Shown here in pieces: positions 36,051 to 48,587 of a stretch of 64,000 nucleotides of DNA; within the stretch, counting starts at the first letter, position 1, and each line of letters begins with the position of its first letter. Below the pieces are notes generated by a model that worked only from the letters and a program-made list of their open reading frames with translations, was not told the origin of the DNA and made no database searches. The stretch is from Ignelater luminosus (Eukaryota > Arthropoda > Insecta > Coleoptera > Elateridae), in assembly GCA_011009095.1 (NCBI GenBank), contig VTPC01090603.1, forward strand, positions 232,813 through 296,812, read 5' to 3'. A program made the translations under genes and the position numbers.

Positions 36051-39000
36051 ATGTCTGGACATCACGGTCAAAGCACCCCCGCTAGAGTACGAAAATCGTC
36101 GCCGAACGCCATCAAACAAGGCCCCATGAAAGCTACAATACCCATATCTTCTGTTCTTAAAAATTCTAATAGTTTAAAAAACACCAGTCCCACATTATCT
36201 CCAACATCATCTTGTTGGAAGACTAGGATTTCACCAGATCATCCTTCTGGTCAAAGGAGCCCTGGTTCCACTGTTTACAAAGGTGATAGCGGTGGTAATA
36301 GCTTGAGAAATGATTCATATATCAGTTTCTGTTATTTAATTTTTATTGCAGTAAAATCAAAAACATTAGGAGGTCTTACTAGTGGAACGGGGAATGTTAT
36401 TCGTAGAACTGCATCTCTTGATACAATTTATTTAAAAGGTCAGTGGCCTCGGGATAGTTTTTACCTACATGCAAGTATTCTTCAAGTAGATAAAGCCACA
36501 CAGGTAGGTTTCTTTAGCGTTTGAAGTATTTGTTTAACATTATTGCATAATTTAGACTGATGATGCAGATATAATTGATCCTCGTAAAATTCATAGTATA
36601 ATAGAAAGTAGTGATGAGAAGTTAGAAAAGGTGTTGATAAGACAAAGACTGCAACAACGGAATAATAAAGATTCAAATGGGAAGCTTCTTAGTTCATCCC
36701 CTTATTCGTTAGTTTTACCCAGCGCTGGTTCCCAAACCAATGCATGTAAATAATTTCATATAATTTCTAATTAAAGCATTCTTAAATCAATTTTAATTCA
36801 GCATATATGTCATCACCAGTAATGAAGGCAAGCCCAATAAATATTCCAGTAAAACCACTGCCAAAACCAACAATTCGTAGTTCAGTGGAAGGTTTGAACC
36901 AAGAAATTGAACGTTTGGTATTAAAAAGCAGTGGTTTACCAGGTTCACAAACGTGTGATAGAAATGAAGAATATGACAAGGTAAACTTCACAGTTTTATT
37001 TATGTTGATGAAAATGTTTTGAAATTTCCATTTTAGTTTTGTCAAGCAACACCCGAAGGACATCGGGCACCATTAGCCGAGTTATTTAAAGCAACTCGGT
37101 CTATTGACACTCAGACACCTGCTGGTGGTGATTTTACTAGTAGTTGCCCTTCTTCAGGTAACTTTGGAATTTTCCAGATTTTCTTTTGTTAAATGGTTTA
37201 CTGTGGTGGTTATATTTTTGGCTTTTTTTTCGCATAAATTTGCTATTATTGTTACTTACTAACAAAACTATTCTACTGTGTTTTAGTTTCTTAATTTATT
37301 TATATTTGGTGGTGAATATTACTTGTGCTTGTTTGTTGTATGCATTTAGGTCCTCCATCTAGAGACTCAAATTCTCCATTAATACCTGGTCAGTTGGATT
37401 CCTCCAGTGAAGCAGGTTATTTTAATTTTTCCTTCATATTTGTTTAATGCATGCAATGCTCCGGTTACTTATGTAATCCTTTTTATTCTAATTTGAGCAA
37501 CATGTTCTAACTAGTCCATTTTAATGTATAAAACGAGTTTTAGAAATTCCTTATTTAATATTCATGATGGTTATTTCGTTGTATTGGATGAACATAAATG
37601 TTTGTTACCTTTTTAATTATTGTTGGTAGCTCAGAGGGTTAACTTTATTGTCAAAGTGACAGTAGTAGTCATTTTGAAGGTTAATGTACTTTAATAAAAC
37701 AAATGATAATTTGCAGTTTTTTGTTTATTACTAACCTAACAAAGTAAATTGTAATTGTAATCATTTATATTCTAGAGAAATAAAAAGTTTTGAGCAAAAG
37801 TTTCATAAAAAGTAATTGACTGCATGTCTAGAAGCACTGTGAGAGCAACAAAAAATCAAGTCAAAGATTAGGTTGGAATTTTAAAAAATTGTCTGAGTAA
37901 TCCTTAAATTATGAATTCAAACATTAAACTTTCAAATGTAAAAATCATGTTGACTATTCCCATTCACCATTTTCATTCTTGATGTCATTACAAAAATAAG
38001 ATTCTAAATGAAAGTTTATTGTTAAATTCACAAAGTTTTATAAATTATTATAATTATGAATTATGTTAACTGTAATCACTTAAAAAATAACCTAAAAAAA
38101 AACTTAAATGTCACTTGTAATATTTTAATAGCTTTTGTTTTACTTTTTTTTTATTAATATGAAACTATCAAAGACAAGAAGTTTAGAATCCAAGGGTATC
38201 TTTGACTTAGCTTTTGTTACTCTCATGGTACTAGCAAAACTGTTTTTCAGTAGTAGAAAAAAATCCTTCACTAACAAACTAACTCAGAAGAGGAATAAAT
38301 TATTTTTTTTTGGGCTGTGGCTACAAAATTTTACTTTTATTCTCAATTACTTGTTTCATTAAAAATTCAATAAGAAAGTTATTTCAATAAAAATATTTCA
38401 CATTTTTAGTTGTTTACATTAAACAAGACTTATTCAGAAACACAAATGTTTACATAAAAAGTAATGTAAAATATAGTGATTATAAATTATTTATTAAAAT
38501 ATCTTGTTTATTTTAATTATCATTACGAGAATAATATGCACTATTTAAATAATAAAAACATGTTTGAATAGACAATATACAAAATTGAACAGAGAATTTT
38601 GCGTGTAATTTCTTTTTAGTTGTAAATACTAAGTTATTTCTTCATCAATTAAATAATTATTGTTTACAACCTATATTCAGTTACAACTTACAAGTTAAAA
38701 ACTAACTGATTGATTTTGGAAAGGGCTGTAAGTTGCTAGTAAAATCTTAACATAATATGTAGTTAAACTAACAACTTATGGTCTTTCATGAATGCAGATA
38801 AAATGTAAAAAGATTTCTCGAAATTAATATTACATAACTTTCCCTATACTTTGATCCTGATTCTGAAAGATGAGAAATTGTTTCTTTTCTTATCAGCTTA
38901 CTATTTCAAATTGTTATTTGTTTGCAGCAAGTTGCTTAGTAATAATTCTAAATTTTGTTTTCCCTCTGGGATGTGAATAATAATAAATTAAACATTAAGT

Positions 39001-40364
39001 AAATCATCATTTGTACATATAGAAAATTTAGATTTTGTATGGGGATTGAACTCACATGCATGGTACTCTGGATCAATGCTCTACCAATTGAGATAGTAAG
39101 AGTTAATATTTTTCTTTGTATTTTAATAAATTATATGATGTTGCAACAATTTATAGGTAGGAATATTTGTCATGACACCATGTAGTTGATGAATAACACA
39201 TACAGGGTGTCAATGGGAAGTAGATACAGTGTCATTTGCTTATATTTAAAATAGAATTCTGAAACTCGTCAACAGAAACGAAATTTAAAGCAAAATCTGA
39301 TTATTAAAAAATAGATTGGATGCTATTAAAAAAAATGCAGTTGGTTCAACTGCTAAAACTGGAAGCAACTTTGAATATTCCATTTACAATGAAAATGCAG
39401 ACTTTGAGACACAAATTTGAGATAAAATTGGTATCGTTCGACAGGTAATTAAAAATCTGATCTCATTTTTATATTTTAAGTTTCAAACTCTTATTTTAAA
39501 GTGTTTTCACTTCCCATTGACACCCTGTATTATAGCAACTATTACGTACCTTGAATTTTAATATGAACATAGAAGATCTAGATTGTAAATAGTATGTTAA
39601 TATTGTAAATACATCTTTACTTCATCATTATGCATTATATTTATATAATTTGAATCATCTACATATTAATTACTACATTAACACATTTCTATATGTATTT
39701 TATTAGCACTAATTATCTTACAAAGTAGTAACGAATGATTATGATTACAATTAATATAAAAATAACCAACAATCATTTGAAAATATAGAAAATGATGATA
39801 TGTGAACACAATCACTTTCAGTTTTGTCTGAGGCTGGTATTAATTAATTTCTTTAATAAATAAAAATGAAAACCAAATAAAAATCTTGGGAAGACAGTAT
39901 ATGGGTTTAAGATCTTGGCTAATCGGAATCTTAACAATATTTGGGGCAATAATTGTAATTGTAATCGTGAAATGAAAATTGTTTCATTACTAATACAAAG
40001 TAAAACTAACAAGCTTCTTTATTTCTACATTTAGGTAAAACTATTATGTTCACATTTCTAAAATAATATTTTTATATGCACAGGTGGTAGTCAGAACTCG
40101 AGTCCAGATCAGGAGAGCAGTAAATTAGGAACTTCACCACACATCAATAGATTTTTAGCCCGTGAACCACCGGATGGTTGCGAGAAGGTCCATTTAAAAT
40201 CATTAGATGAGCAAAAAGGTTTAACGGTTGACCGGAGCCCAAGGCCCTGTACTTTTCAGCTCAAGCCTAGTTTAGGTTCTGCTTTTCAATTATTGCAACC
40301 AAGTGTGCACACCTCTGCAGAACGTGACTTACCAATAGTGCCCTCCCAACAAGACCTGATCTAG
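36051..40364 (+). CDS. FAM117 / GLCCI1-like protein
   Basis: Seven coding exons: 36,051-36,282; 36,352-36,503; 36,556-36,745; 36,802-36,980; 37,037-37,157; 37,350-37,415; 40,084-40,364, predicting 406 residues. Family signatures are RRTASLDTI at 95-103 followed by GQWPRD (107-112), a KATQTDD-type segment, a Gln/Arg-rich helix (RQRLQQRNN) and the C-terminal PPDGCEKV block. Most of the rest is Ser/Pro-rich and probably disordered. Vertebrate relatives are glucocorticoid-induced transcript 1 and FAM117A/B, whose biochemical role is poorly defined. The first intron is in frame and stop-free, so it could be retained. The last intron (2.7 kb) holds a MITE and a tRNA-like relic. The C-terminus after PSLGSAF is my frame reading and ends at TAG 40,362-40,364. 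Confidence 0.87.
39042..39105 (-). pseudogene. tRNA-like relic or SINE head
   Basis: On the minus strand the sequence contains an A-box-like ATCTCAATTGGTAGAGCAT and, at correct spacing, a B-box-like GAGTTCAATCCC. The acceptor stem does not pair and the anticodon stem is poor, so it is not a working tRNA gene. It may be a decayed tRNA gene or the head of a tRNA-derived SINE. Confidence 0.55.
39203..39527. mobile_element. MITE with CAGGGTGTCAATGGGAAGT ends
   Basis: Perfect 19-base inverted ends, CAGGGTGTCAATGGGAAGT and ACTTCCCATTGACACCCTG, immediately flanked by TA on both sides, over 325 bases. The interior is noncoding. The structure is typical of nonautonomous Tc1/mariner elements. Confidence 0.88.
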
Positions 40365-42652
40365 GTTTATTATTACTCAGGTGTTTTGCAAGAAAGATCA
40401 TTGTTGTGCAATGATGAATTTCATTTAAGAAAACAAGAAAAATGCAAAGCATTTACAGATTTATTTGTAAATGTTGATTAAAAAAGACTTTCTGCTCACA
40501 AAATGACTGAAATAATATTGATTTGGTATGTAGAATAAACTATATTCTTATAAGGCGCAATTAAAATGATCTTTAATGCAACAACTTAATTTTTTAAAGC
40601 AATTTTTATTATTATGTTTCATGTTTCCCAAAAAAAAAACTTTTAAGTAGTAAGTAAACTTATAGATTAAACTACACGTACCAATATTATCAGACTGTCC
40701 CAAAATTTGCGTGGTGCATATAATAAAAATTGTTTGTAGTTTTATACAAATTATATTTAAGTATGACTAACTAATATGCAAGCGGTTTCTGTGAACTGAT
40801 AAGTTAAGTACATTCCATGTACAAATGAGGAAATCATTTTATATGTGAACAATAAAAAAAAGAAATTTCAATTATTGCATATTAAATGGAATGGACTGCA
40901 AGAATACTGTGATCTTCATAAAAGGGTATAGATAAAAAAAATACAGAACCGACTTTTTTTTTGCTGAGCATGTATTGAGTATTTTTATTATTTTGTACCT
41001 TTATAATAAAGTGTGCCCAAGTTAGTTCTTAAAAGTAATCTCTTACTTTTTAAGTCCGTTAAATATTATCGTTATCTTGTTATACGAAGTATGTACCTTT
41101 GTTTATGTATGTACAGACATATCCAATAAACGGACTGATTATTATTATTATTATAATTCATGATCTTTTTTAATCCAATGAGTGATGTGTGATCTGCGAG
41201 TAGTAGACCTGGCTCTATGTTGACAAAATCCATTTTATAGAATGGAGCAATACTACGTTAATTTCTACAGGATGGAGAGACACCCAAAAATATAAAATAA
41301 ATACCTAGTCTTGAACCTATCATTTGTATTACTGAAGTATAATACATTCACATTGTTTTTAGATGAAGGTTGACCACACTTGATTTGTTAAGTTGGAAAC
41401 TGCGTGGCTACATTTTTGTTATATTGGAAGACATATCTTGCTTCCCAAAATAGCATTCTGAACAATGTTGCTTTTTTTTGTATTTTAACCTAGTCAAAAA
41501 AAATGGAAGCAGCAATGTAATCTAGTGTATGTTTTCTATTTTATACATTGTAATTATGACTTGATGTACAAAAGAACTGTCATCAAATTTAAATGGATTC
41601 ATTATGGAGTCAAAAAACTTACAAATTTGCTTCATTTTGTAAAAAAGTTTTGTTCAAATATGAAAATGTTTATAAAAGTGTGATAAACATTTATAACCTC
41701 TGATTGTAATAAATTTAAATGATCCAGTATTATTTTGTTGCAGCTTCATTTACTGGCACTGACAGTTTCAACAACTTCAACATCTGTGATTTCGAGACAT
41801 AAGAAAAGACATTTACAAAATATAAAAATTGGTGTTTCCATTTTTCAGCCACAATAGTAGATACTACTTCATACTTGTCATCAGACAGTCAAGTCAAAAA
41901 TATTTGACATTTTGCAACTTTGAAAAGTATACTGCAAAATTAATTACTAAGCAATAAACGATGGAAAACATAACCTTCAAGAAGGTACACATTTCGACAA
42001 GCCTGATTTACACGGTTTTGTATCACACTTACACAATTCAAACTGTTAGATTTCCATTGCTAGAGGCGTTTTTTGCGACGTTGTGATTTGAAACCGCTTT
42101 GAGACGGTGCATTTTTGCTCAGAAATGATGACGTCATTCACGTTCTTGTTCAAAACAGCTTGATTGAATTTCAAACCTCGAACCGTGTAGGAGTTGGGTT
42201 TTGAATTACTGGTTACTGAAAAGTTAGGTTATAACCTGAGTTTATTTACAAAACAACATGTCAACAATTTATATGTAAAGATAATAATGGAATTATTTAC
42301 CTACAATTATATTATCGATTAATTATTATCTAGTATTTTTTAATTTATTCAGTCGACACTATTAGCATAAACAAACATAACCTATGAACTGATCAAAGCG
42401 TATTCAAAACGGTTTATTTTCGCGTCTAATGAAATTTATGACGTCACAAATAAACCAGCTTAACGCTTTTAACCATTAAACGAACACCAGAACACGCTGC
42501 ATCGCAAAAAAAACGGTTCTAGGTCTCATCTGAAAATAACATGAATAGGATATTTAAGATTCATGGATTACAAATATTTTTAACAAAAATTAAAAAGAAA
42601 AACCTGAAAGTAGACGTATGACAGCAAGTACAAATACAAATTAAACGAAAAC
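40365..42652. other. 3' untranslated region and intergenic DNA
   Basis: The first 600-800 bases are probably 3' UTR of the FAM117-like gene; AATAAA-type signals occur near 41,007 and 41,117, followed by a short ATT microsatellite (about 41,130-41,150). At about 42,000-42,530 a repeat-like block contains GATGACGTCAT and TATGACGTCACA and words such as ATTTACACGG; its ends could not be defined. No gene seen. Confidence 0.45.
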
Positions 42653-42654
42653 TA

Positions 42655-44309
42655 CATAGTCAATGAAATAAATGTTTTCAATTCCAGAAAATCAACGAAA
42701 TTCTGACTTTTACAGACAATAAAAGGAGAATGGGTTTAAAAATTTAAAAAATTCAAATGCTAATTCACTTCTTAAACATATTTTTACATAATTACAAGGT
42801 TTTGTTAAAATGAAATAAAAAATTAAAAAAACACTAAATTTAATTAAAAAGTAAGCTAATCTACACTGCGAAAAAATGTTCTCAAAGCTTGCTTAAGTGT
42901 TATGTGAAGCACGAAAAATAACATTTCTTTATTAATATCTAGTATGCATCCCTTCTGCCTTAATTACCTCTTGTTAACGGTTTTTCATTGAATTGACCAA
43001 ATTTAAACAATCTTCTAGTGTGGTTTTGCTCCATCCTTCCAAGATGAAAGTCTTCAACTGATTTCGGCTTGAAAGATGTCTCGCTGCTACTTGTATTTTC
43101 AAATCTGCCCATAAATTTTCTATAACCTTAAGGTCCGGACTCTGTGGAGGCGGTTCTGTTACTTTTGGGCAGTTGTAGAGCATCAGGAACGTATTGCTTA
43201 AGAGCAATGTTTAGCATCGTTATCCTGGTAAAATAGATAATGTCCTTCCAGGCCCAACTTTTGCACACTGCTGTTCAGATGGGTCTTCAGGATAGTTAAA
43301 TATTGTAAGTGATTTATAGTCCTTTTAATAAAAGTTATTTTTTCAACATCAGAAGCTACCATACACCTCCAAACCATCTTTGACAATCCATCGAATTTTA
43401 CAGTAGGTATATATTTTTGGGTTTCAGTGCTTCATTTGCCTTCTGCCAAACTCATTGAGGTCCATCATTGTAATATAACATAATCTTGGATTCGTCGCAA
43501 AATATTAGATTGTGCCAGTAATGTTCATCGCGATTAATAGTCTGAGTAGCAAACTAATCGTTTTTCGATGTTAATCTGAGAGAGCAACAGTTTTTTTCCT
43601 TGCAGTTCTTGATGCAAACTTGTTCTGTTTGAGCGCATTTTGAATAGTTCTGCTGGTCACCTGCACACCAGTTTTGTTAGTAGCTCATTTGCTAATTTCT
43701 TGCTTGAAACCTGATGGTTATGTCACACTTTTTTCAGTAATAATTGTGTATTTCGCTCTGATAATTTCTTGGGCCTCCCTGGAGAAGCCTTTAGTTCCAA
43801 TCTGCCTTCATTTTTAATACGATTTATTACGTTATACCCTGTTCGGATATTCACATTTAATGTATTTGCAATTTCAGCATGCGTTTTTCCATTTGCATGG
43901 TTAAAATAAATTAATTGAATACTTTCGCTACTTGTTCTTTTACCAGGCATCTTAAATTTGCAAAAAACTATCCTTACTTACCTTAAGGACACTTGATCTT
44001 ACTTCATATCAAGTCTCGCTGATAGCACTTTCTTCTATAAATTAATAATGAAGCAGTTATTGCGTCTGGCTCCTCTTTTGAAAACATTTTTTTTGCCTGT
44101 ATTAAAATGATCTGTCTAAACAAATTGGGCACTGGCATCTTAAAAGTCCCCCATCAAAAATATTAAATTACACTGTTTTTTCTAATGGATTTGCGTTTAA
44201 TACTATAATGTCATATTTTTAAGATAATAATTAACAAAGTAATCAATAAATAAAGTTGAAATTTCATGTACTTTTTTAAATTGAAAACCTTTATTTCGTT
44301 GACTGTATG
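42655..44309 (-). mobile_element. Dead full-length Tc1-like transposon
   Basis: About 1.65 kb with inverted ends: left GTCAATGAAATAAATGTTTT (from about 42,659) and right, read in complement, CAGTCAACGAAATAAAGGTTTT (ending about 44,307), next to TA. The enclosed minus-strand transposase pseudogene spans most of the element. The size and ends are those of a complete Tc1 element whose two ends have drifted. Confidence 0.85.
42960..43950 (-). pseudogene. Tc1-type transposase pseudogene
   Basis: Starts MPGKRTSSESIQLIYFNHANG at 43,950 with paired helix-turn-helix DNA-binding domain (HAEIANTLNVNIRTGYNVINR; GRPKKLS linker). The DDE catalytic domain follows with MVWRCMVAS, YYLFYQDNDAKH-type sequence (LFYQDNDAKHCS, second catalytic Asp) and QSPDLKVIENLWADLK, where the D-E spacing of the third acid is kept. 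Several frameshifts and stops, for example between 43,720 and 43,390 and near 43,200, inactivate it. The first catalytic block is visible only out of frame (SKIMLYYND). Confidence 0.88.
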
Positions 44310-44407
44310 TATAATACATGATGATTATAAGGTTTTTATTGCTAAAAAACATAAACCTCGAAAGTCTGGATACTAGGTATATTTAAAATTGTGTGAGACC
44401 AACAAAA

Positions 44408-44729
44408 GAATGATTCAGAGCAGGCCACGACTAGTGCAGCACGATTAGTAACACTGGTTTTAGGATGCCTATGATTTAAGATGTTATGACATTTCAAGCT
44501 GATTTCAAGTGTCAGTCAAAATTAAGTTTATCACTACTGTTTTAGCTTTTTTTTTTCAAAATGTTAGTATTTGATTTTAAATTTCCTGCTTTGAATCATT
44601 TTATCATTTGTATTAGAACCTGACATTTAATTGTGAGGAAAAGGCTAGGTAACTTCTAACCTACTGCCACATGTTGGAATCAATCTTTTCAATTGTGATG
44701 CACTAGGCAAGGCCTACTCAGAATCATTA
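44408..44729. mobile_element. MITE with ATGATTCAGAGCAGGCC ends (first of a pair)
   Basis: Left end 44,408-44,438 (GAATGATTCAGAGCAGGCCA... CTAGTGCA) and right end 44,699-44,729 (TGCACTAGGCAAGGCCTACT...AATCATTA) are inverted copies over about 30 bases. Noncoding. Confidence 0.75.
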
Positions 44730-44775
44730 CTTTTTCAATGGTAGTATACTAGTATAGTATGTTTTTTATCTAGAA

Positions 44776-45085
44776 GACATTTTTATATTATAGAATTCAG
44801 AGTAGGCCATAACATGATTTTTTGTAACAGTGTACTTTGAAGTTTCACCAGGTTTCACTAAAAGTTACTAAATAAATATTTATAAGTTAAAGGTCTGTTG
44901 TTCGTGTCATTTTTTAAATAAATTTAATAAATAAATAAACAGGAGTCACACTGTGCAGGAGTTGTCAATATATATGGTGATTTTAGTTTTTAGGTTGTAA
45001 ACCTGAATTAACTATTCATTTGTTGTACACTGCAAAAATATGATAAAATCAAAGCCTACTCTGAATTCTATAATAAGAAAATGTC
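44776..45085. mobile_element. MITE with TAGAATTCAGAGTAGGCC ends (second of a pair)
   Basis: Left end 44,776-44,808 (GACATTTTTATATTATAGAA then TTCAGAGTAGGCC) and right end 45,053-45,085 are inverted copies over about 33 bases. The ATTCAGAGYAGGC core is shared with the element 50 bases to the left, so both belong to one family. Confidence 0.75.
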
Positions 45086-46028
45086 AAACTGTGTGATATT
45101 CGTTTAAAAATTGTAATAACTTATTTTACCACACTAGTGCAGTAAGGCCACATTTAGAAATGGAAAGAAAATTTATAACTTTTAATGAAGTTATGTATTA
45201 AAAACATTAATTACACATTCTTTACAGTTTGAAATATTGATTCCAGCAAAAATTGAAACAACAGAATGAATATTAGCAGAACAGTTTTGCACATTTAGAT
45301 TATTTTCATTTTCTCCCATACTTTTAGTAGCAATCTTCTTCAATTGGGGTTTCTACATAGTCTTCAGCAAAGCTTGATGATTGCCATCCCCCATGCCGCT
45401 TCAAGGTATCTATATCAGCAGCTGCATCAGTTAGCAAGGATGCCGATGACCTTCAGTATAATCTTGCAGATTTGACAAGCCAAGACACTGCAATTTCTCT
45501 TGGTATGCAGTCAAAGGTATTTACACCTACAGGTTGCGATGTGTATTTGCTATTCTTATAAAATAGGAAAAGATGAAAATATTTTCTAAAAATGTCTAAG
45601 CAGTTACATCTTATAATATTTCTTGTAATAATTGCAAATTCCCTAATCAGCTTTAAATAGGTTAGCATTAGCTCTTCTTTACGACAAGCCACTTCATTTC
45701 CACATTTCTTCTTAATCCTATTGTTGTTCTCAATATTGAATAGTGCATCCACAATGTAGATGATTTATTTTTTTCGCCTTTACAGAAAAGTAGGCAAGCA
45801 AAATCTCAAAAACGGCATCTCCTATTTTTCTCATTTTACATCATTCTTTAAATCTTGCATATTCCATATTTTTGCTTGGATCTAGGTCAGAAGGAATATT
45901 CTGTTTCACTCATTTTGGCACAGAAACAATGTAAATAAAAATTGTTTCTAAGGATACTAAACTATGTACTTGATTTTTATGATTTTGTAACATAAATTCT
46001 ATCACAATTAGTAACTCTTTTCTAATTG
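45086..46028. other. Gene-free stretch
   Basis: AT-rich. A 99-codon minus-strand frame (45,453-45,752) has no family resemblance. No gene supported. Confidence 0.45.
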
Positions 46029-46029
46029 A

Positions 46030-46284
46030 AAGGGTGGATGGATAAAGGTGCTATGTGACATTTTTTGAATTGTGATGTTAGCCGTTTTATTCACACTAAT
46101 TATGCAAGAATTGTGTTACATAGCACCTTTATTACTTCATATCTTATATCGGAATTAGGTAACGCTTGACTGACTAGAAAAGGTATACCACAGGTTACTA
46201 AAGCACATCATAACATCTTTATTCACACTGAAATCTCAAAAACCGGAAAAATGTCACATAGTACCTTTATCCATCCGCCCCTTT
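46030..46284. mobile_element. MITE with GGATGGATAAAGGTRCTATGTGACATTTTT ends
   Basis: Left end near 46,032 (GGGTGGATGGATAAAGGTGC) and right end to 46,284 (CTTTATCCATCCGCCCC) are inverted copies of about 35 bases. A third, internal copy of the right end lies at about 46,114-46,132 (TGTTACATAGCACCTTTAT), and the word TTTATTCACACT precedes both right-end copies, so the right half is duplicated. Noncoding. Confidence 0.78.
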
Positions 46285-46798
46285 AATTATTTTTTATGAT
46301 AGCAGATAAAACATATGAAATTTATACTCCATGAATTTTCCTATCTTATACTGTAATATAACACATTGCAATACATAGATTGTAAATCAATACTTCTATA
46401 CCTGTCAAACTACTTGAAAGTTTGCAAAACATGCGTTGCTTGGTTATTTCTAGCAAACAAAGTAAGAAATTTTGATGTTAACAAGTATTATAGAAAGAAA
46501 ATGAACTATAACTCAAAAAATATATTTACATTGTTTTTGATTCTACTAGTATTATACCTACCTTTGGGAGCTTGTAACTAAATACATCGAATCAGAAGTT
46601 AGTAGTAATTATTACACTTGTTTAAACAAGTAATTTTACTATGAAAATCCACTTGTTAAATTCAACAAATTTTGACTTAAAGAAATGCACTCGTGCATTT
46701 TTTGTTTCCACTATGAAAAGGGATCTAAGGTTACTTACAACAATACACCACATTATTTTATTGATTATTTTATTAAAGTAAATCTAAACAAATCATTC
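46285..46798. other. Intergenic, 3' flank of RpL27
   Basis: No gene recognised. Plus-strand frames at 46,366-46,581 and 46,685-46,936 are unrelated to any family I know, and the latter overlaps RpL27 antisense. Confidence 0.45.
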
Positions 46799-47267
46799 TT
46801 AGAACCTCAACTTTTGGAAAAACCATTTATTCTTTCCTTGCTTGTATCTCTCTTCCAATTTTACACGTACTTGGAAACGTACCTTCTTACGTTTCATGGG
46901 ATCTTTAAGGTCTTTAGGTGTAACTTTCTGTTCTGATGCTACATCCACTGAATAACGAGTAGGCATTAAGTGGTTATAATTAATTACCTAAAAATCAACA
47001 AATACATGAGTTATTATTAACAATAATATTCAACAAAGAAATACAAACCTTAACGAATGGCTTGATCTTTGAGCGTTTATGCATTTTGCCCTTTCCCATT
47101 CTTTTGTGAATCTTCCTGGGATAACGATCAATACCAGCAACCAATGCATGTCCATATGGTTTGTCTGAAGTACCATCGTCGTAGTTTTTCATGACTACTG
47201 CTTTTCTACCAGCATAACGTCCACTGAGGACCAACACCACTTTACCACTTTTCATAATCTTCCCCAT
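46799..47267 (-). CDS. RpL27: 60S ribosomal protein L27 (eL27)
   Basis: Two coding exons on the minus strand, 47,049-47,267 and 46,799-46,987, joined at a GT-AG intron of 61 bases, encode 135 residues, the usual length. The N-terminus [20 protein letters not shown] is the KOW domain, followed by the [20 protein letters not shown] block and the C-terminal WFFQKLRF. The protein is a structural component of the large ribosomal subunit. An upstream noncoding exon with a pyrimidine-rich start is likely (see 47,537-47,568). It appears intact. Confidence 0.97.
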
Positions 47268-47536
47268 TGTGCTATAACAAGAAACGTTAAAAATTAGGTA
47301 CTTCTGATTAATTATAATTATTAAACAAGACTAATAATAGTAAGAACACACATAAAACGTGCCTTAACCTCAATTTTATTCAAGAAACGGAAATTATATT
47401 TTTTTGAAAAATATAAAAATGATAAGATCTAAATATTATTTAAGCAACATAATTTCGGATTTCATTCAGATTATTCAATAAACACTTACTATTTATTAGA
47501 TGATTATAGAAAAATATTCTTAAAAGTAAAACTTAC

Positions 47537-47568
47537 GCCTGTCTCCTTTATTTACAACTGTACAAAAG
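47537..47568 (-). promoter_or_regulatory. Putative RpL27 noncoding first exon with TOP-like start
   Basis: On the minus strand, CTTTTGTACAG starts a short segment ending ACAGGC/GTAAGT, a strong donor. The coding exon upstream of the ATG has an acceptor (TTATAG/CACAATG) at 47,271. A short untranslated exon beginning with C followed by pyrimidines is normal for ribosomal protein genes (5' TOP). Position inferred only from these signals. Confidence 0.45.
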
Positions 47569-48585
47569 ATTAGGGATATTTACAGTAGATGGCTCTTGAG
47601 TTATAAGGTGAGAGTAATTAAGAGGGAAATTCAAAATCATTTAAATCGTAATAGAAAATTAAAAATTCCCACTCATCAGAAAATAAGATATTGACTAATA
47701 CAATTTGTTATTTTTTTAATATCTTCTATTTCTACAGTGTTGCTGTAAATAAATTAAATAAATTATTATCTGTTACTTTTGTTGTCAGTATTTATAAGAG
47801 TGAAGGTTTCACATGCTGTGGAGCATTTCTAAATGTTTCACCTTCAGTTTAGCACAAAATATTCATTTGCAAAGGTGCGCGGGATTAAACTGCATGAACG
47901 ATAAGTTTTCGGATTATTATTAAAAATTGTTAAATGGGTGTTGCAAGTGTAGTGCTGATATTATAATTCTTTTTTCATTTTTTATTTAATTAGTGAGTTA
48001 TTTAATTGTTTTATATTCTATTTCAAAATAATTTGTTTTTATTTTTTTGTGTTTTAAAATTTTCCATTTTACCGGAATAAAATCATATTTAAAACAATTG
48101 TAGTAACTAAGACTGCAATAGTTTCATTTTCATTCCGTTATTTAATACCGAAACGATTTTTCTTATTTTGTTGGATATTGCATTATTGAACTGTTATAGA
48201 AAATTTTGCCCCAGGCTTTTAATCGCGATAAATTCTGCAACAACTTTCTATATTTTGCTACAGTTACTTAATAGGAATATTCAAAAAAATTAGGGTAACC
48301 AAAAAATCTGAAAATTTCGAAAATTAGGCTTCAATGCCATGAAAATATTTTGTTAACATGTTTTTATTTAACCTTTAGATTCGGGGGACTTTTCATATCC
48401 ATTATTATTCATGATTCGTATGTACTAGTTGAACAAAACTGTTCGATTTTAATCAACCTTCAAAATACAATGCAAAAATAACAAACACCGTTATTCATAG
48501 TTTGTTACTAAAGCATTATATAACTTTATAATTATTGTTATATTGAGCAGTATAAAATATTCCGGTTATTATATTTTATTTGCAG
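47569..48585. other. Intergenic between RpL27 and the CAT gene
   Basis: Divergent promoter region of RpL27 and upstream intron or promoter of the CAT gene. No other gene recognised. Confidence 0.5.
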
Positions 48586-48587
48586 AT

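Larger units (their letters stand above)
37416..40083 (+). other. Long last intron of the FAM117-like gene
   Basis: AT-rich, opening GTTATT after the exon ending GAAGCAG and closing TGCACAG before GTGGTAGTCAG. It contains a tRNA-like relic (about 39,042-39,105) and a TA-flanked MITE (39,203-39,527). A plus-strand 75-codon frame at 38,135-38,362 is unrecognised and probably chance. Alternative cassette exons cannot be excluded. Confidence 0.65.

Noticed and set aside
39042-39105. Functional tRNA gene
   Set aside because: A and B boxes are visible but the acceptor stem does not pair and the anticodon stem is weak.
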